Position numbers and translations under genes: made by a program. Below the pieces are notes generated by a model. It worked only from the letters and a program-made list of their open reading frames with translations. It was not told the origin of the DNA and did no database searches. A stretch of DNA of 64,000 nt, from the NCBI GenBank assembly GCA_024760905.1, contig CM045745.1, positions 20,428,782-20,492,781 on the forward strand, written 5' to 3'. The stretch is from Plotosus lineatus. Lineage: Eukaryota > Chordata > Actinopteri > Siluriformes > Plotosidae. How positions within the stretch are numbered: position 1 is the stretch's first letter; each line of letters begins with the position of its first letter. Shown here one piece after another: positions 36,359 through 47,767 of the stretch.

Positions 36359-36599
36359 GTTTTGTGAAGTGGCAAAGGAGAATGGTATGGACATCTTTCG
36401 TGTATTTGATTCTCTGAACTACCTGCCTAACATGCTGGTGGGGATGGAGGCTGCTGGCTCGGCTGGAGGTGTGGTGGAAGCAGCTATCTCTTACACAGGA
36501 GATGTGTCTGATCCAATGAGACATAAATACTCACTTGAATACTATCTGCAGCTAGCAGAAGAGCTTGTCAAAGCAGGGACACACATACTGGCTATAAAG
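36359..36599 (+). CDS. pc: Pyruvate carboxylase exon (carboxyltransferase, metal-binding lysine)
   Basis: This 241-nt exon reads [20 protein letters not shown], then [20 protein letters not shown], and ends GTHILAIK. The final codon (36597-36599) is the lysine that in homologous enzymes is carbamylated and bridges the active-site metal. The protein context is IK followed by DMAG in the next exon, so this residue is the last one before the splice. A 60-nt TA repeat ends 36 nt upstream of the exon. The pyrimidine stretch before the acceptor is short (atttttag). The donor is gtagga, and the intron that follows is only 103 nt. Confidence 0.96.
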
Positions 36600-36702
36600 G
36601 TAGGATGCGTGCATGAGGAAAAGTAAAATATGTCGGCTATACCCATATGCATTCTATGACATGAAACCAGCAATGCAGTGATACTGAAAATCTTTTTTTT
36701 AG

Positions 36703-36952
36703 GACATGGCTGGTTTGTTAAAACCTGAGGCGAGTCATTTGCTGGTCACAGCTCTGAGAGATAGATTCCCAGAAGTTCCTATCCATGTACACACTCATGA
36801 TACGGCCGGCGCAGGTGTGGCAGCCATGCTGGCATGTGCCGAGGCGGGTGCTGATATTGTAGACGTGGCGGTAGACTCCATGGCTGGCATGACATCTCAG
36901 CCCAGCATGGGTGCTATAGTGGCCTGTGCCAAAGGCACCAAGCATGACACTG
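36703..36952 (+). CDS. pc: Pyruvate carboxylase exon (carboxyltransferase, HxH metal site)
   Basis: This 250-nt exon starts [15 protein letters not shown] and contains [15 protein letters not shown]. Its two histidines (36790-36792 and 36796-36798) are the HxH metal ligands of the carboxyltransferase domain by homology. It continues [20 protein letters not shown] and ends after the first base of a glycine codon with a consensus gtgagt donor. The rest of the domain, including the conserved threonine for proton transfer, and the biotin carrier domain would lie in later exons. I could not find any before 64000, so the next intron is longer than 27 kb. The intact frame and spliced structure argue against a pseudogene or retrocopy. 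Confidence 0.96.
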
Positions 36953-37252
36953 GTGAGTAAGAAACCTTATCAACCTGACAATTGAGTGTTATTGCATAAT
37001 AGTAAAGCATTGTAAGGGACTGTCAACTTGGCCCGGGTGTACCGGTCCTATTGCTCCAGGTCCTGACAAGTAAGTGCTATGAATAATAGATGAACTTCAT
37101 ATTTTATGAAGTCAGACCATATGAACGAGAATACATAAATGCTGACTTAAATGTTGGGTTTTGTGCAATTTATTATATATCTTGTATTGAGGAATCTATA
37201 TCATGAAGAGTCATATAACGTTATGAACAGTAAGATGTATGTTGTTATAACC
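36953..37252 (+). other. Start of the long downstream pc intron
   Basis: The consensus donor gtgagt at 36953 opens an intron whose acceptor is not seen in the window. The first 300 nt hold nothing else that I recognise. Confidence 0.6.
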
Positions 37253-38539
37253 CAGTGCTTCTCAATTATTTTCTGTCACGCCCGCCTAGGAAGAGGAAAA
37301 CATTTGCGACACCCCGCCGCCGCCAATATAAATCGTGTTATTTGTCTCAAAATTGTTTTAAGTTATCCTTTGCATAACACTGTATCCTTATTAACATTAC
37401 AATACAAAATAGGAAGAAATATACATCAACTTCCAACAAAGAATAACTTTATTAACAATTTTTTTAGTCTTTAAACGAAAAGATTTAAAGTGCATCATTT
37501 TGCCTGAAATTTAAAAATATCCTGAGTTAAACTGTAAACATTTTTGATCAACAATTTGAACCATTTGACCCTGAGAAATAAAATTAAATAAAATCAATAA
37601 ATAAAAAATAAATTCAAATCGATCAGCAATATTAACTCAAGAGCACAATATATAAAACACTTTAACCTGCAAAACAAAAATGAATAAAACAATTTGTATT
37701 ATTTAAATTTTTTTTTTTTTTTTTTTGGTCAAAATGATTAAGTCCAGATTTATGGCTATAATGAGCACGTTTCGCAGTGCACAGTTTTTTGAAGCCGGGT
37801 TTAAAGCACGATACTGAACTCTCAGCTCCTGCTCAATGCTGAACTGGGACCTGGACTTATTTTCTCAGCAGTGACGTCATCCAGCATGACAGAGCCGTGT
37901 CTGCTGCAGGTAGGATCAGTTCCTCTGCTCTGATGTGGGGTTTTTTGCACTGAGCAGTTTGGTACTCCACCTTATCTGATGCTAACAGAGCTCGCTGGTT
38001 TGCTGGAGTAGCATTCACAAAGCGGGATGATTGTTGACAATATTCGACACGTTTTTGCTGAAAAAAACTCACATGGCTCATCAACGTTGTCGGGGTGTGA
38101 TGTCTTTAAGTGACGCCTGAGTTTATTTGGGTTTATGCTGTCTGCTGCCGCCAAGGTTTTCAGACACAGTAAACACAGCGGCCTGTCCTCGTTTCTCACC
38201 GCAGCACAGTGAAGCTGAGGGCTACATCCGCTTCATCATACCTCCTCGACTTAGCTTTCGAGAGACTTTTGTTTCTCTCACTGTCTCCGTCTCTCTCTGC
38301 CTCTCTTTCCATCCCTGTTGAAAATTTCTATGGTGGGTTTATTAATGTCACTTCTTATTTTATTTCTAGGCACACTCTGACAGTGAGGAGACCACTGCCA
38401 CCTGCTGTAGTGGATGTACAATTTTATTTTATTCTAATACGGAAAAAAAAACAAAAAGCATGTTCCCTGGGGTCACACGCGCGCTTCTGGCATCGCACCC
38501 CCCACCCCAGGGGCGCGCCCCACTATTTGAGAACCACTG
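37253..38539 (-). mobile_element. hAT transposon, deletion derivative
   Basis: The ends are cagtgcttctcaattatttt and, on the right, ctatttgagaaccactg. A perfect 8-bp TSD, ttataacc, lies at 37245-37252 and 38540-38547, which is diagnostic for hAT. The remaining coding part is a BED finger start on the minus strand, listed separately. A related copy lies at 45352 and a fragment at 61805. Confidence 0.92.
37857..38199 (-). pseudogene. hAT transposase N-terminal relict (BED zinc finger)
   Basis: The frame from 38199 downward reads PLCLLCLKTLAAADSINPNK followed by LRRHLKTSHPDN. The C-x2-C and H-x4-H spacing is that of a BED finger, as in ZBED5/ZMYM6-like hAT transposases. After frameshifts it continues with TPANQRALLASDKVEYQ and KKPHIRAEELILPA, the next conserved block. 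The catalytic RNase H-like domain is missing. Confidence 0.78.
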
Positions 38540-38547
38540 TTATAACC

Positions 38548-38957
38548 AAATAACCGTAATAGGAATTGGTCCAATGCTACTGCTAGTGACAATCAATTCT
38601 CTGATCAAAGCTAACTTTTTTTTTTTTTTTTTCCAAAATTTAAGGTAAAATAACAATCAGTGCTGATCGAAATAAAAGTAGGACCCAGGTATTATTGTCT
38701 TCAAAACTGGAAAGTGAAGTAAAACATAGTTGAAACACAACAGGAAAACATTTTGATTACTTTAAGCCCTGTGGAATAAAGAAAAAGGCAAAGAAAAACC
38801 TGAAATATTGGAAATACTTCATTTCATATGAAGTTATTTCCTCAAGCTCTTGTTATATAAAAGCCAAAACTGTCATTTTAAAAGAAATATGAATGTATTC
38901 TTGTGATAGCAGTTGGTGGGTTCTCTTGCTAAATTGACCCTCTTATTATCAGACATC
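38548..38957 (+). other. pc intron, unassigned part
   Basis: A T-run lies at 38616-38632. Nothing else was recognised apart from the left TSD of the next SINE. Confidence 0.5.
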
Positions 38958-39299
38958 AGGCAGCATGGAGACATAGTGGTTATCACGTCCACCTTACAGC
39001 AAGAAGACCTTGGTTCGATTCCCAGCTCTGGCATTTCTGTGTGGAGCTTGTGTGTTTTCCCCATACAGTACTTGCATAGGTTTCCTCCAGGTACTCTGGT
39101 TTCCTCCCACAATATAAAAACATGCACAGTAGTCAGATTGGCTACTCCAAATCATCTCTAGGTGTGAGTGTGAATATTGGCCCTGCGATGACCTGGCAAG
39201 CTCTCCAGGGTGTACCTAACCCTTGGTCAGAGTTAGCTGAGATGGGCGCCACCCTCCCCATAACCCTAATAAGGATTAAGCAGCGTAGAAAATGAATGA
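38958..39299 (+). repeat. SINE-M copy, near full length
   Basis: The head has catggagacatagtggttat, the B box is ggttcgattcc, and the body has gtttcctcccacaatat. The tail has agttagctgagatgggcgcc and ends gaaaatgaatga. A 13-bp imperfect TSD (attatcagacatc at 38945-38957; attatcaaatatc at 39300-39312) flanks it. Confidence 0.85.
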
Positions 39300-39312
39300 A
39301 TTATCAAATATC

Positions 39313-40029
39313 CGTCCAGTGGAGATTCACTGCAAAACCAGCAGGAAGTGTTTCTAAAGGATAAAAACTGAAAGGCACTTAAAAAAAATCGATAGTCAGA
39401 TTAATTGTCAAAGCATCACGACCATCCCCGTTCTGATGGTCTCACTGCTGTTAGGCACATCTCCGAAGCCAAAACTACAGCGATCAATACACTCTGCAGG
39501 AGTAAATTTAACACAGTGGGCATTTATTTAATACTGCCGATTTTACTGAGCATAATATTGTAGAACAGGATTTGTGAGAGTCATCAAATGCCCATTTTTG
39601 AGAGCAGTGCCAAAGACTTGGGCGGAATTTTAATGGTCAACATCTATCAAAATGGTGAAGGGGTTGAATCTGTACTTGAGATATTTTAAAGGGCTTTTTC
39701 ATTCCATAAAATATTGTCTGAAAGGGGATAAAATGAAAATGCTCTAAATCTGACATGGTCTTTGAGCAGCAGAGCAAAAAAGGTAGAAGAAGGATGTCCC
39801 GCACGAAGACTCCCCTAAAAACACGTTTCACTGGATGTGAGAATCTCCACACAACTCCAGCTGAGATAAGACAAGTCTCGCTGCTATAGAGCGTGAGAGA
39901 ACACAGGTTGAGAGACATCATTCTCAAATCATCCCCAAAATGACTAATAAATGACTAATATGTGACTAATATAATGACCAATAGAACAGCTGATGGTGTT
40001 GGGAATGGAGAAGAGAGGCTCGAATCTTC
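39313..40029 (+). other. pc intron, unassigned part
   Basis: A 96-codon minus-strand frame (39637-39927) shows no known motif. No repeat was recognised. Confidence 0.4.
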
Positions 40030-42088
40030 ATAATTATCAGCACCCCTGGTTAAGATGTGTTCTCTTCTAATAAATTCAGGTATTTTTCTATATCATATAG
40101 GACCACGGTGAAAAAAAGATGAAAATACAACCTTTAATTCAAGTACATTTATTCAGTGGGAAAAAAACCCCACAGTGAGAAATAATTCTTTTACATCAAA
40201 TTATGTGTGCCGCTGTCATTAGCACTCATGATCTTAATACAAGAATCTCGCACTTTACGCGGTTAATTGGGACCAAGATCCCCACGCGACCATGGAAGTC
40301 CACGAAGTAGAATCACCCCCTCACCCCGACTTACGTATACGAACATGTATATGTGTATATAATATCAATAAATACATATTCAATGCTATAAATGCTTATA
40401 ATAACAATTAAACATTCAAAAATAACATAAGATGTAAATAAAATATAAACACACACATGCATGTATTATTGCATAAGAAGATGACGACACACATACATAC
40501 GCGCGCAGATGCTTGTGCACACATGCAACAATATAAGTAGTTTTGATGGGAGGTTTTGGGTTGTTTTTTGTTTTGTGTTTGTTTGGGGGGGGGGTTGCAT
40601 AATTGGCCTTGTTTTTGTGGCATTTTCCTTAACTTTTTCCCCCATTCTTCCTTAATTTCCTTATTTTTTAGTTTGCTGAATATTTTTTTTTTTTTAAAAA
40701 CGTGATGCACTGAAACCGCATGAATTAAAGCAAGAAGTAGCGAGGGATCCCTGTACTTTGTAAAACCTCCTTTTAGAAAAAAAAGCACCTGTTCTCCTAT
40801 AATGTTTCTCAAGATGGGAAAATACTGAAACAGGGATCTTTGACATTACTTAATCTCCCTAAATACTCCAGCGACCTGGGTCCTCCCCTCTGCACTCTCC
40901 TCTTCAGCCCACTCGACGGGGTTTCAATGGGGTTAAGGTCTGGCGACGGATGGCCATGGGAAGAGCTTGATTCTGTGTCTGATGAACTATTTCTGTGTAG
41001 ATTTGTCCACATTGTTAAGCTCATTATCTTGCTGAGAGACCCAGTGATGACCCATCTTCAGCCTTCAGGCAGAGGCCACCAGATGTTGAATTAAAATCTG
41101 GTATTTTAAAGAATTCATGATGCCTGGCTACCTAACAAGGTTCCCAGGGCCTCTGGAAGCGAAACAGGCCCATGGGATCACCGATCCTCCCCCACACTTA
41201 ACAGTGGGCATGAGGTGCTTTTCTGCATATTCATTTTTGTGTTCCGCCAGACCCAGTTAGAAAGTTTGTTGCCAAAAAGCTCTATTTCAGTCTCATCGGA
41301 CCAAAGCACACGGTCCCAGTTGAAATCCCAGTACCGCTGAGTGAACTCGAGACATTTGCATTTATGATTGTGAGTGAGAAAAGGTTTTTTTCCGTGCATG
41401 CCTCGCAAACAGCTTGTTGGCATGCAGATGGCGCCTGATGGTTGTTTTGGAGACTTTATGATCCCAAGATGCTACTATTTGTTTCTGTTCTTTAACAGTG
41501 AGCTTTGGAGAAATTTTTATTTCTCTTACCATTCTCCTCACTGTGTGTGGTGGCAAAAGAAGCTTGTGTCCTCATTCAGGCTTATTTACCACTGTTCCGA
41601 TTGTTTTAAACTTTTTAATGGTTCCTCTGAGTGTAGTTATGAGCAGGTGTGGGCGAGGGGCTATTTTCTTGTAGCCATTGCCTGACTTGTGAACGTCGAC
41701 ATACTTGAATGGTGTATTCCTTTTCCTTTCCCATGTCAAAGAATGGTTAAGAGAAATGGCCTCTGTGTCACATCATATCATCACACCAGGGAAACAGGAA
41801 GTGATGAATTACTAATTAAATGATCAATCTTGTAAACTACTGTAGAAATGACAGAAATACTTAAATTACATTTATTTCCTTGGAATCGTTAGGGGTTACA
41901 ATAATTGTGGAACAGGTGATTTTATGAGAAATAATTATTTCTTCAACAGGTACCCCAAAATTTTTTTTTTACTTGATTTGTAGGGTACATTTTCTACAAT
42001 TTTCAGTGCAAGAGTAGCTTTTGCAATAAAAATTGAATTCATTTTAAGGCATTTAATACATCTTAACTGGAGGTGCTAATAATTATAG
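40030..42088 (-). mobile_element. Tc1-like transposon, both ends present, split by MITE-G
   Basis: The left end, ataattatcagcacccctgg, and the right end, reverse-complemented ataattattagcacctcc, are matching TIRs. Between them a decayed minus-strand transposase reads MPPHTVRRMVREIKISPKLT (HTH part), then TTIRRHLHANKLFARHARKK, then LWSDETEIELFG (first catalytic aspartate), then HPSPDLNPIET (second). Removing the 514-bp MITE-G leaves about 1.5 kb, the normal Tc1 size. Stops and frameshifts make it inactive. Confidence 0.82.
40240..40753 (+). mobile_element. MITE-G copy 6, inserted in Tc1
   Basis: The left end, caagaatctcgcactttacg, and the right end, agtagcgagggatccctg, are present. It sits inside the 3' part of the Tc1 element, so it is the younger of the two. 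Its SINE target site near 40340-40350 is empty. Confidence 0.82.
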
Positions 42089-42323
42089 AGGGCAATGTAT
42101 ATTGTCGAGGTCGAACCGGAGATGACTGACGAGGGGAAATCTAGAGTATAGGTTAATGGAAGCTTTAGAAAGCTCAGCATTTGAACAAATCCATGGGGGA
42201 AAAAAAATAACACTAAGATTGCCATTTAAATTGATTCTGGCTGCAAATTCCCTTGGGAGAATAAAATGAAAATGCATGAAATTCACACAGGAGAAGGAGG
42301 TTTAGGTTGCAAGTAAAATGCTC

Positions 42324-42330
<7 letters not shown>

Positions 42331-42375
<45 letters not shown>

Positions 42376-42409
42376 CATGTGTGCGTGTGTGTTTATACAT
42401 ACAGTGTAC

Positions 42410-42472
<63 letters not shown>

Positions 42473-42473
42473 A
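42331..42473. repeat. Compound CT / TG / TA microsatellite
   Basis: CT occupies about 42331-42368, TG about 42413-42445 and TA 42446-42472. The tract runs straight into the palindrome that follows. Confidence 0.93.
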
Positions 42474-42474
42474 G

Positions 42475-42656
42475 TAAAAATAAAAGGACAGAATAAAGAC
42501 TTTCTATTGAAACTTCATTTTCACTACAGATCTGTTTCGCGAGTGGTGAAACCATCCTCTCTCTTCAGGTGATTACAGAAGAAATTCTGTAATCACCTAA
42601 AGAGAGAGGATGGTTTCCCCACCCCTCGAAACAGATCTGTAGTGAAAATGCAGTTT
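42475..42656. repeat. Foldback palindrome, copy 1
   Basis: The left part reads cactacagatctgtttcg, then ccatcctctctcttcaggtg. The right part is its reverse complement: acctaaagagagaggatgg, then cgaaacagatctgtagtg. The axis is near 42585-42595 at agaaattct. The outer right arm is cut short. It is the same family as 47460-47769. Confidence 0.85.
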
Positions 42657-42669
42657 TCTGTTTTCTACT

Positions 42670-43320
42670 GTTTGGTTCCGGACGGCTGAACGTAAGGTGA
42701 AAAAAAAAAAAACGTAAGTGGTTACTGTACGTTCCAGTGACGTATGACGTTCATACTGTACTATACATCCATAAATACCATTACCGTATCTCATAAAACA
42801 CCCCTAAATCAATTATTATAAACATTACATTGTAAAATAATATCAACATTAATTTCAAATAACTTAAATTCAAGCAAAATAATTTCAAATAGATACATTT
42901 TAATCAAATTCACTCATCAAATATCAAATACAGTATCAAATATAACCTTTAGCATTCTCTGTGATGCAATCTTCCGCTTGTAAATGGTTCCGATGGTCGA
43001 TGGAGCCATTTGGGAAAAAACGTGCAACAGTCGCACGTGCAACAGTGATTCTAACGAGATGGGTTGCCGCTTTTTCTGATTACCACCATCACGAGTAGGC
43101 TTATGCTTCTGACCAACCATATCTGCTTAGGGTTACAGAAGTCCGGAAAACAGTGTAAACACAAAGATCACAGAGATGACGTCTTAACACAAAGGGTTAC
43201 AAAATGCAGTAAACTGGGAAGAAGGAGGGGCACGTTCAGTCTGTCGTTTGTAAACAATTGATGCAGCGTCATGCGTAAGTAGCTTATTATGTCAGCATAC
43301 TACGTAGGTACGTCTCGTAC
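42670..43320 (-). mobile_element. Tigger-like relict with HTH start
   Basis: On the minus strand from 43120 the frame reads MVGQKHKPTRDGGNQKKRQP, then ISLESLL, then APSTIGTIYKRKIAS. This follows the Tigger N-terminus, with a basic start, an ISLE-like helix and a STI-TI-K recognition helix. It shows no catalytic domain. The ends are uncertain. Confidence 0.55.
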
Positions 43321-43559
43321 TACAGAGAGCACGCTAAACTCAAAATTTCACTTTTTTTTGTAAAAAAATGTGTAAAATTGAAAAATACATCAAACAAATG
43401 AACATAAAGCGGGGAGTATGGGTGTGTATGTATGTATAATAATATATATAATAGAGAGAGAGAGTGTCCAAAAAGTCCATATACACTTTCAATCCTGAAG
43501 ATTACACAAAATTCTGAGTGTATTCATATTTTAATATCAACAAAAGAGTCATTACAGTT
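43321..43559. other. Non-coding stretch
   Basis: AT-rich, with a short AGAGAGAG tract near 43454. Nothing else was recognised. Confidence 0.45.
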
Positions 43560-43940
43560 TCATTTGCTAGGCTTGCATCATGTTCCAACACACTGATGAC
43601 TAGCTGTGTACCTCCACATTTCGCTCCTCCATCTTCGACGACTTTCAACCACGTTACAAGGACATCGCAAGTTCGAATCCAGTTTAATGCCACAGCCATC
43701 TGTGACCAGGAATCTATGGGAGCTAATTGGTCGAGCTCTCATGGCAGGGAGGGATGGCATTCGCTCACTTCCCTGTCGCTCATGGTGATCACCAGCCAAT
43801 CATGGGTGTTTGTGAGCTCATTCGTACAAGGGGGTGGATAGCACTTTCCCTCGGAGCGTGTTAGACCGCCCCAAATACACTTGCACTGCAGTTCAAGAAG
43901 AGTCGGGTGACTAGCATTGCATGTCATAGAGGGGTGGCCT
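43560..43940 (+). repeat. SINE-C copy, plus strand
   Basis: It has a B-box-like agttcgaatccag near 43671 and a tagctgtgtacc A-box-like site about 70 nt upstream. The body shares gccaatcatgggtgtttgtg and agctcatt with the reversed copy at 3885. The tRNA origin is probable but not proven. Confidence 0.5.
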
Positions 43941-45351
43941 CCCTGGTTAGCGGTGGTCATGTGATAGGGACGACACTACTTGATTGGTGGGAATTACGAG
44001 TAAAATAAGAGAGAAAATATAGGGGGGGGGGGTGGCTGACCTTCAGAACCTTCCGAAAATTTTCTAAAAATGCTGCAGGTTTGCTGTATCACAACTTCAG
44101 GCTTAGCACAGGGAGTATGGGAAAATTCTACACAGAAATGCCTGTGTGTGGGAGTCAAACCCAGGACCTTCTTGCTGCTCATGTTAATAGTAGCATTGCA
44201 TTTTCAGTCGAACTGGAAGAGAGTCTTTTGATAGTAGATTTGAATAATTAAAAGGGCCAGCTCTTTTCCCAGAAGCCTATACTCTAAGTATTGAATCATT
44301 GTTTTTGGTGACATCAATATTCCATAAGGACGCACAAACACTACAATACTGCAGCAGTGTCCTAGGGCATAAATTATAAATTGTAAAGTGAGATTTACGA
44401 TCTTGTCAAAGTGAATATATTTCAAATATTTAACACAATAAACAAACCTACCTGTAGTTATTTTAATAGGAATCTTGCTTTTATCAGTGTGTTATCGACA
44501 TGATTTCAAATATTTTCAATTAAAAATGTTCTCTAAACTGGCCTCACAACATTTAGCAGTGATCGCGGCTAATTAGTCATGTCACTGATAAAGTATGAAT
44601 ACGAATCACACCTTTGCACAGGGAGCGGAATATACGTAGCAGATATTCAGAGATTTTGATGTCCGACAGTTGCTGACATTTCTGAGGATCTACCCAATTT
44701 TAAGTACTTTGGAAACAGTGATGCTGGCTGAGATAGGTTCCAACTTCCAGTGTCTCTAGTAGAGTGCTCAGAAAATGAGTGATTGTGCGTAAAGACAGTG
44801 AACAATCTAAGGGACCCAAACAGCAAACTGGAAGACTCCAGTCACACCTAAACTTGATGCTTGGTAATAAACAGGGTTTCAAGGTGATTTTTTTTTATTA
44901 TTATTATTATTATTGTGTGTGTGTGACTGAGAAAGTTGTCACTTCCAATGAATGATCAGATGGTAAATGTGATCACAGAATGAATGCAAAATATGACAGT
45001 GACAGTCCAGTGGGTGAGTGGTCAAATTCAAATAAAACTATCGTGTCACGGAAAGCCAGCGCTAACTCAAAGCTATCCGAGTCGTCATCAAGCCTCTGGA
45101 TTTAAGCCTCAAGGCGAAGACTCTTTTGAGTTGCTATTATTGTGCTTTTAACGTTTAACACACATTCTGGTTGCTAATTGCAACATTATGCAGTTATGGT
45201 CAAAACTTTGACTACTTAAAATGGTGGTGATGGGCTATTTTTATTTCCCTAAATATAATTTTTTTTCTTAAAATATGTAAATTAGCTTTGCAATGAGAAA
45301 TTTTGACAAACATTCAGCTGAATAGTTTTTTTTTTTTCTGTTAAGCTCGAA
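43941..45351. other. pc intron with SINE-M fragments
   Basis: A reversed SINE-M head/body piece lies at about 44110-44190 (gggagtcaaacccaggacct), and a tail piece at about 44720-44790 (ggctgagataggttccaact). A G-run lies at 44023-44032. The rest is unassigned. Confidence 0.45.
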
Positions 45352-45936
45352 CAGTGCTTCTGAAATAGTGGGGGGTACGGTGTGATGCCGGGGGGGGGGC
45401 GTGTATGACCCTGGGAAACGTGCTTCTCTGGAATAGTGTACGAAAATTAAGTGTAATTGCACCTCCACTCCAGTAGTTGGCAGTGGTGCTCTCATTGTTG
45501 CGCTATGGTGTAGTGGTTTTTCGCACGAGCAATTGATATGAAGTGCAGTAAACAACCCCTCAAGAAACAACATGGAAAAATTTCCAACAGGAACTAAGAG
45601 AAAGATGGCGAGAGACGGAGATATGAATACAAATAAGTTGAATGAGTTTAAATAATGATGTATTTCTTTTTATTTCAGGCTCATTGGTGCACTTTAAATC
45701 TTTTCTATTACAGATTAAAAAACAATGTTAATGAAGTTTTTCTTCATTGTAAGTTGAGCTATATTTCTTTCTTTTTTGTTTTTAATGTTAATAAATATAC
45801 AATGTTATGCAGCGGTGTACTAATAATAATTTAATATACAAATAATACTATTTGTAGTCGCTCGCGGGGCGGTGGGGGCGTGAAATTTCTATTTCTTCCT
45901 AGAGGGGGCGCCACAGAAAATACTTGAGAAGCAGTG
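45352..45936. mobile_element. hAT non-autonomous element
   Basis: The ends are cagtgcttctgaaatagtgg and acttgagaagcagtg. An 8-bp TSD with one mismatch flanks it: agctcgaa at 45344-45351 and agctagaa at 45937-45944. It shares its end with the element at 37253. There is no coding remnant. Confidence 0.87.
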
Positions 45937-45944
45937 AGCTAGAA

Positions 45945-46546
45945 CAATAAATAAATGTTTTTAAAAAAACACCTCACTGGCTGAAGTCACCTAAACCCCG
46001 CCTTCCACCAGAACACAAATGGCAGGGATAGATGGATAGACAGACAGACAGACAGACACTCACTCACTCCCATAACGAAATTTGCAGCTGGGATGGAACC
46101 CTATTTCAATTTCCATCTTTTCGTCGTCATCACATATTGCATAACGTATAGCAGAATTGATCAAAGTGATCGCTACACAGACATAATAGATTTTTGCTGT
46201 CTGCGTTGTTTTGATGTCTCTAATCCATGCCAGGTGTTGCTCAGGGGATCTGTCAGTATCCAGCTAAAGACTCTTACCTTATTCACTGTTTCAAACAAAA
46301 CATAGCTATTCATCAGCAAAAACATCCTTCAAAGGCAGTTTTGTAATGTTTATTTTCATTGGAATTCATGTTTCTCACAGTTTCATCCATTTGGCAGGTT
46401 TCGATACTCAAACATGGCACCACTATTGTCACTATAACTTGCAAAGACACTCATGAGATTCATGTTCATATGCAATCCCCATAAACAGCTAAAGATTTCT
46501 GAGCACCGAAGGCGCTGTCTGTTTTCTCTGGCGATTCAATTTAAGA

Positions 46547-46547
<1 letters not shown>
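45945..46547. other. pc intron, unassigned part
   Basis: A GATA/GACA tract lies at 46026-46056. Nothing else was recognised. Confidence 0.5.

Positions 46548-46606
<59 letters not shown>
46548..46606. repeat. TG/TA compound microsatellite
   Basis: TG (46548-46560) runs into TA (46561-46606). It abuts the left end of the Tigger element. Confidence 0.95.
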
Positions 46607-46608
<2 letters not shown>

Positions 46609-46611
<3 letters not shown>

Positions 46612-47392
46612 TAAAACCTCCGCTGACGAACGCTTAAGCTCACGAACTTTTCGCCTCAAGAACATTAAATTTGCGAGCATATAGTCTCTGCTGACGAACT
46701 AGTTTTCGGCGGACGAACCAAACCACGCGGTCGAACAGCGCCACAGTGGCAGCCACGGGAAGCTGACGCACGTTCACGGCGTCACAGTTCGTCACACCCC
46801 TTTCTTTGAATGTGGAAGTGGCTTGTGTTTGCTAGACATTTTGGACCATATTGAGTGTACTTTTGCTATTATGGGACCGAAAAAGACCCCACCACAGGCG
46901 GAGATCATTGAAAAACACGAACGAGGTGTGCGTTTGTGTGACTCAGCGTCCCAGTACCAGTACGCTAAGTCTACCACCATCCTTAAGAACAAGGAAGCTA
47001 TTAAGGGTGCGTGTGTGGCTAAGGGTGTTTCCAAACAGTAGGCGTTTCCAAACTCTCCTTCCAAACAGTAGGTCCCTCCCTCCCTCCTCCTCCCACTCCA
47101 TTCCATCAAGCCGTCAACTACCATCACAAAGGTAAATAAAACGACTTTATTATACAGTACAGTTTATTTCTTTAATTACAATACGATACCACATTTATTA
47201 TACATAAAATAAGGTATATTTTTGTGTAGTTTTAAGGCTTATTTAGTAGAAAATTATGTTTTATGGGGACCTGGGAACGGATTATTCTCATTTTAATGGT
47301 TTCTTATGGGAAATAAATGTTCGGAAGACGAACTTTTCGCCTCACACACACTTTCTGGGAGCCAATTATGTTCGTGAGCAGAGGTATCACTG
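46609..47392 (+). mobile_element. Tigger-like element with transposase start
   Basis: The left end is cagtaaaacctccgctgacg. The right end, reverse-complemented, is cagtgatacctctgctcacg. The right flank is TA, and the left flank merges with the microsatellite. It carries the beginning of a Tigger transposase, listed separately. Confidence 0.78.
46871..47041 (+). pseudogene. Tigger transposase N-terminal relict
   Basis: From ATG at 46871 the frame reads MGPKKTPPQAEIIEKHERGV and, after a gap, SQYQYAKSTTILKNKEAIKG, then VAKGV and a stop. This is the CENP-B-type helix-turn-helix of Tigger/jerky-like transposases (start MGPKK, STI..LKNKEAI). About 56 codons remain, without the second DNA-binding half or the DDD domain. 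Confidence 0.75.
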
Positions 47393-47459
47393 TATAGAGA
47401 ATTTTCTGAGTAGATCCTTCCGTAGGAGAGTGCTCAATACTTTTTGGTAGAGCAAATAA

Positions 47460-47767
47460 CAAAAATAAAAGGACAGGACAAAGACTTTCTATTGAAACTC
47501 CATTTATCACTACAGATCTGTTTCGAGGGGTGGTGAAACCATCCTCTCTCTTCAGGTGATTATAGAAGAATATAATCTCTTCTATATATAATATTATCTA
47601 TTATAATAGATAATATTATCTAGATATCTAGATAATATTATCTTCTATAAATAATAATATCTTCTATAATCACCTGAAGAGAGAGGATGGTTTCACCACC
47701 CCTCGAAACAGATCTGTAGTGATAAATGGAGTTTCAATAGAAAGTCTTTGTCCTGTCCTTTTATTTT

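Noticed and set aside
22595..36952. Possibility that the pyruvate carboxylase exons are a pseudogene
   Set aside because: All six exons are in frame with matching phases and GT-AG sites, and the catalytic residues are kept.
37021..37080. GC-richer stretch after the last pc exon, considered as another exon
   Set aside because: It does not continue the pc frame or resemble the sequence expected after KHDTG, and the consensus donor at 36953 is clear.
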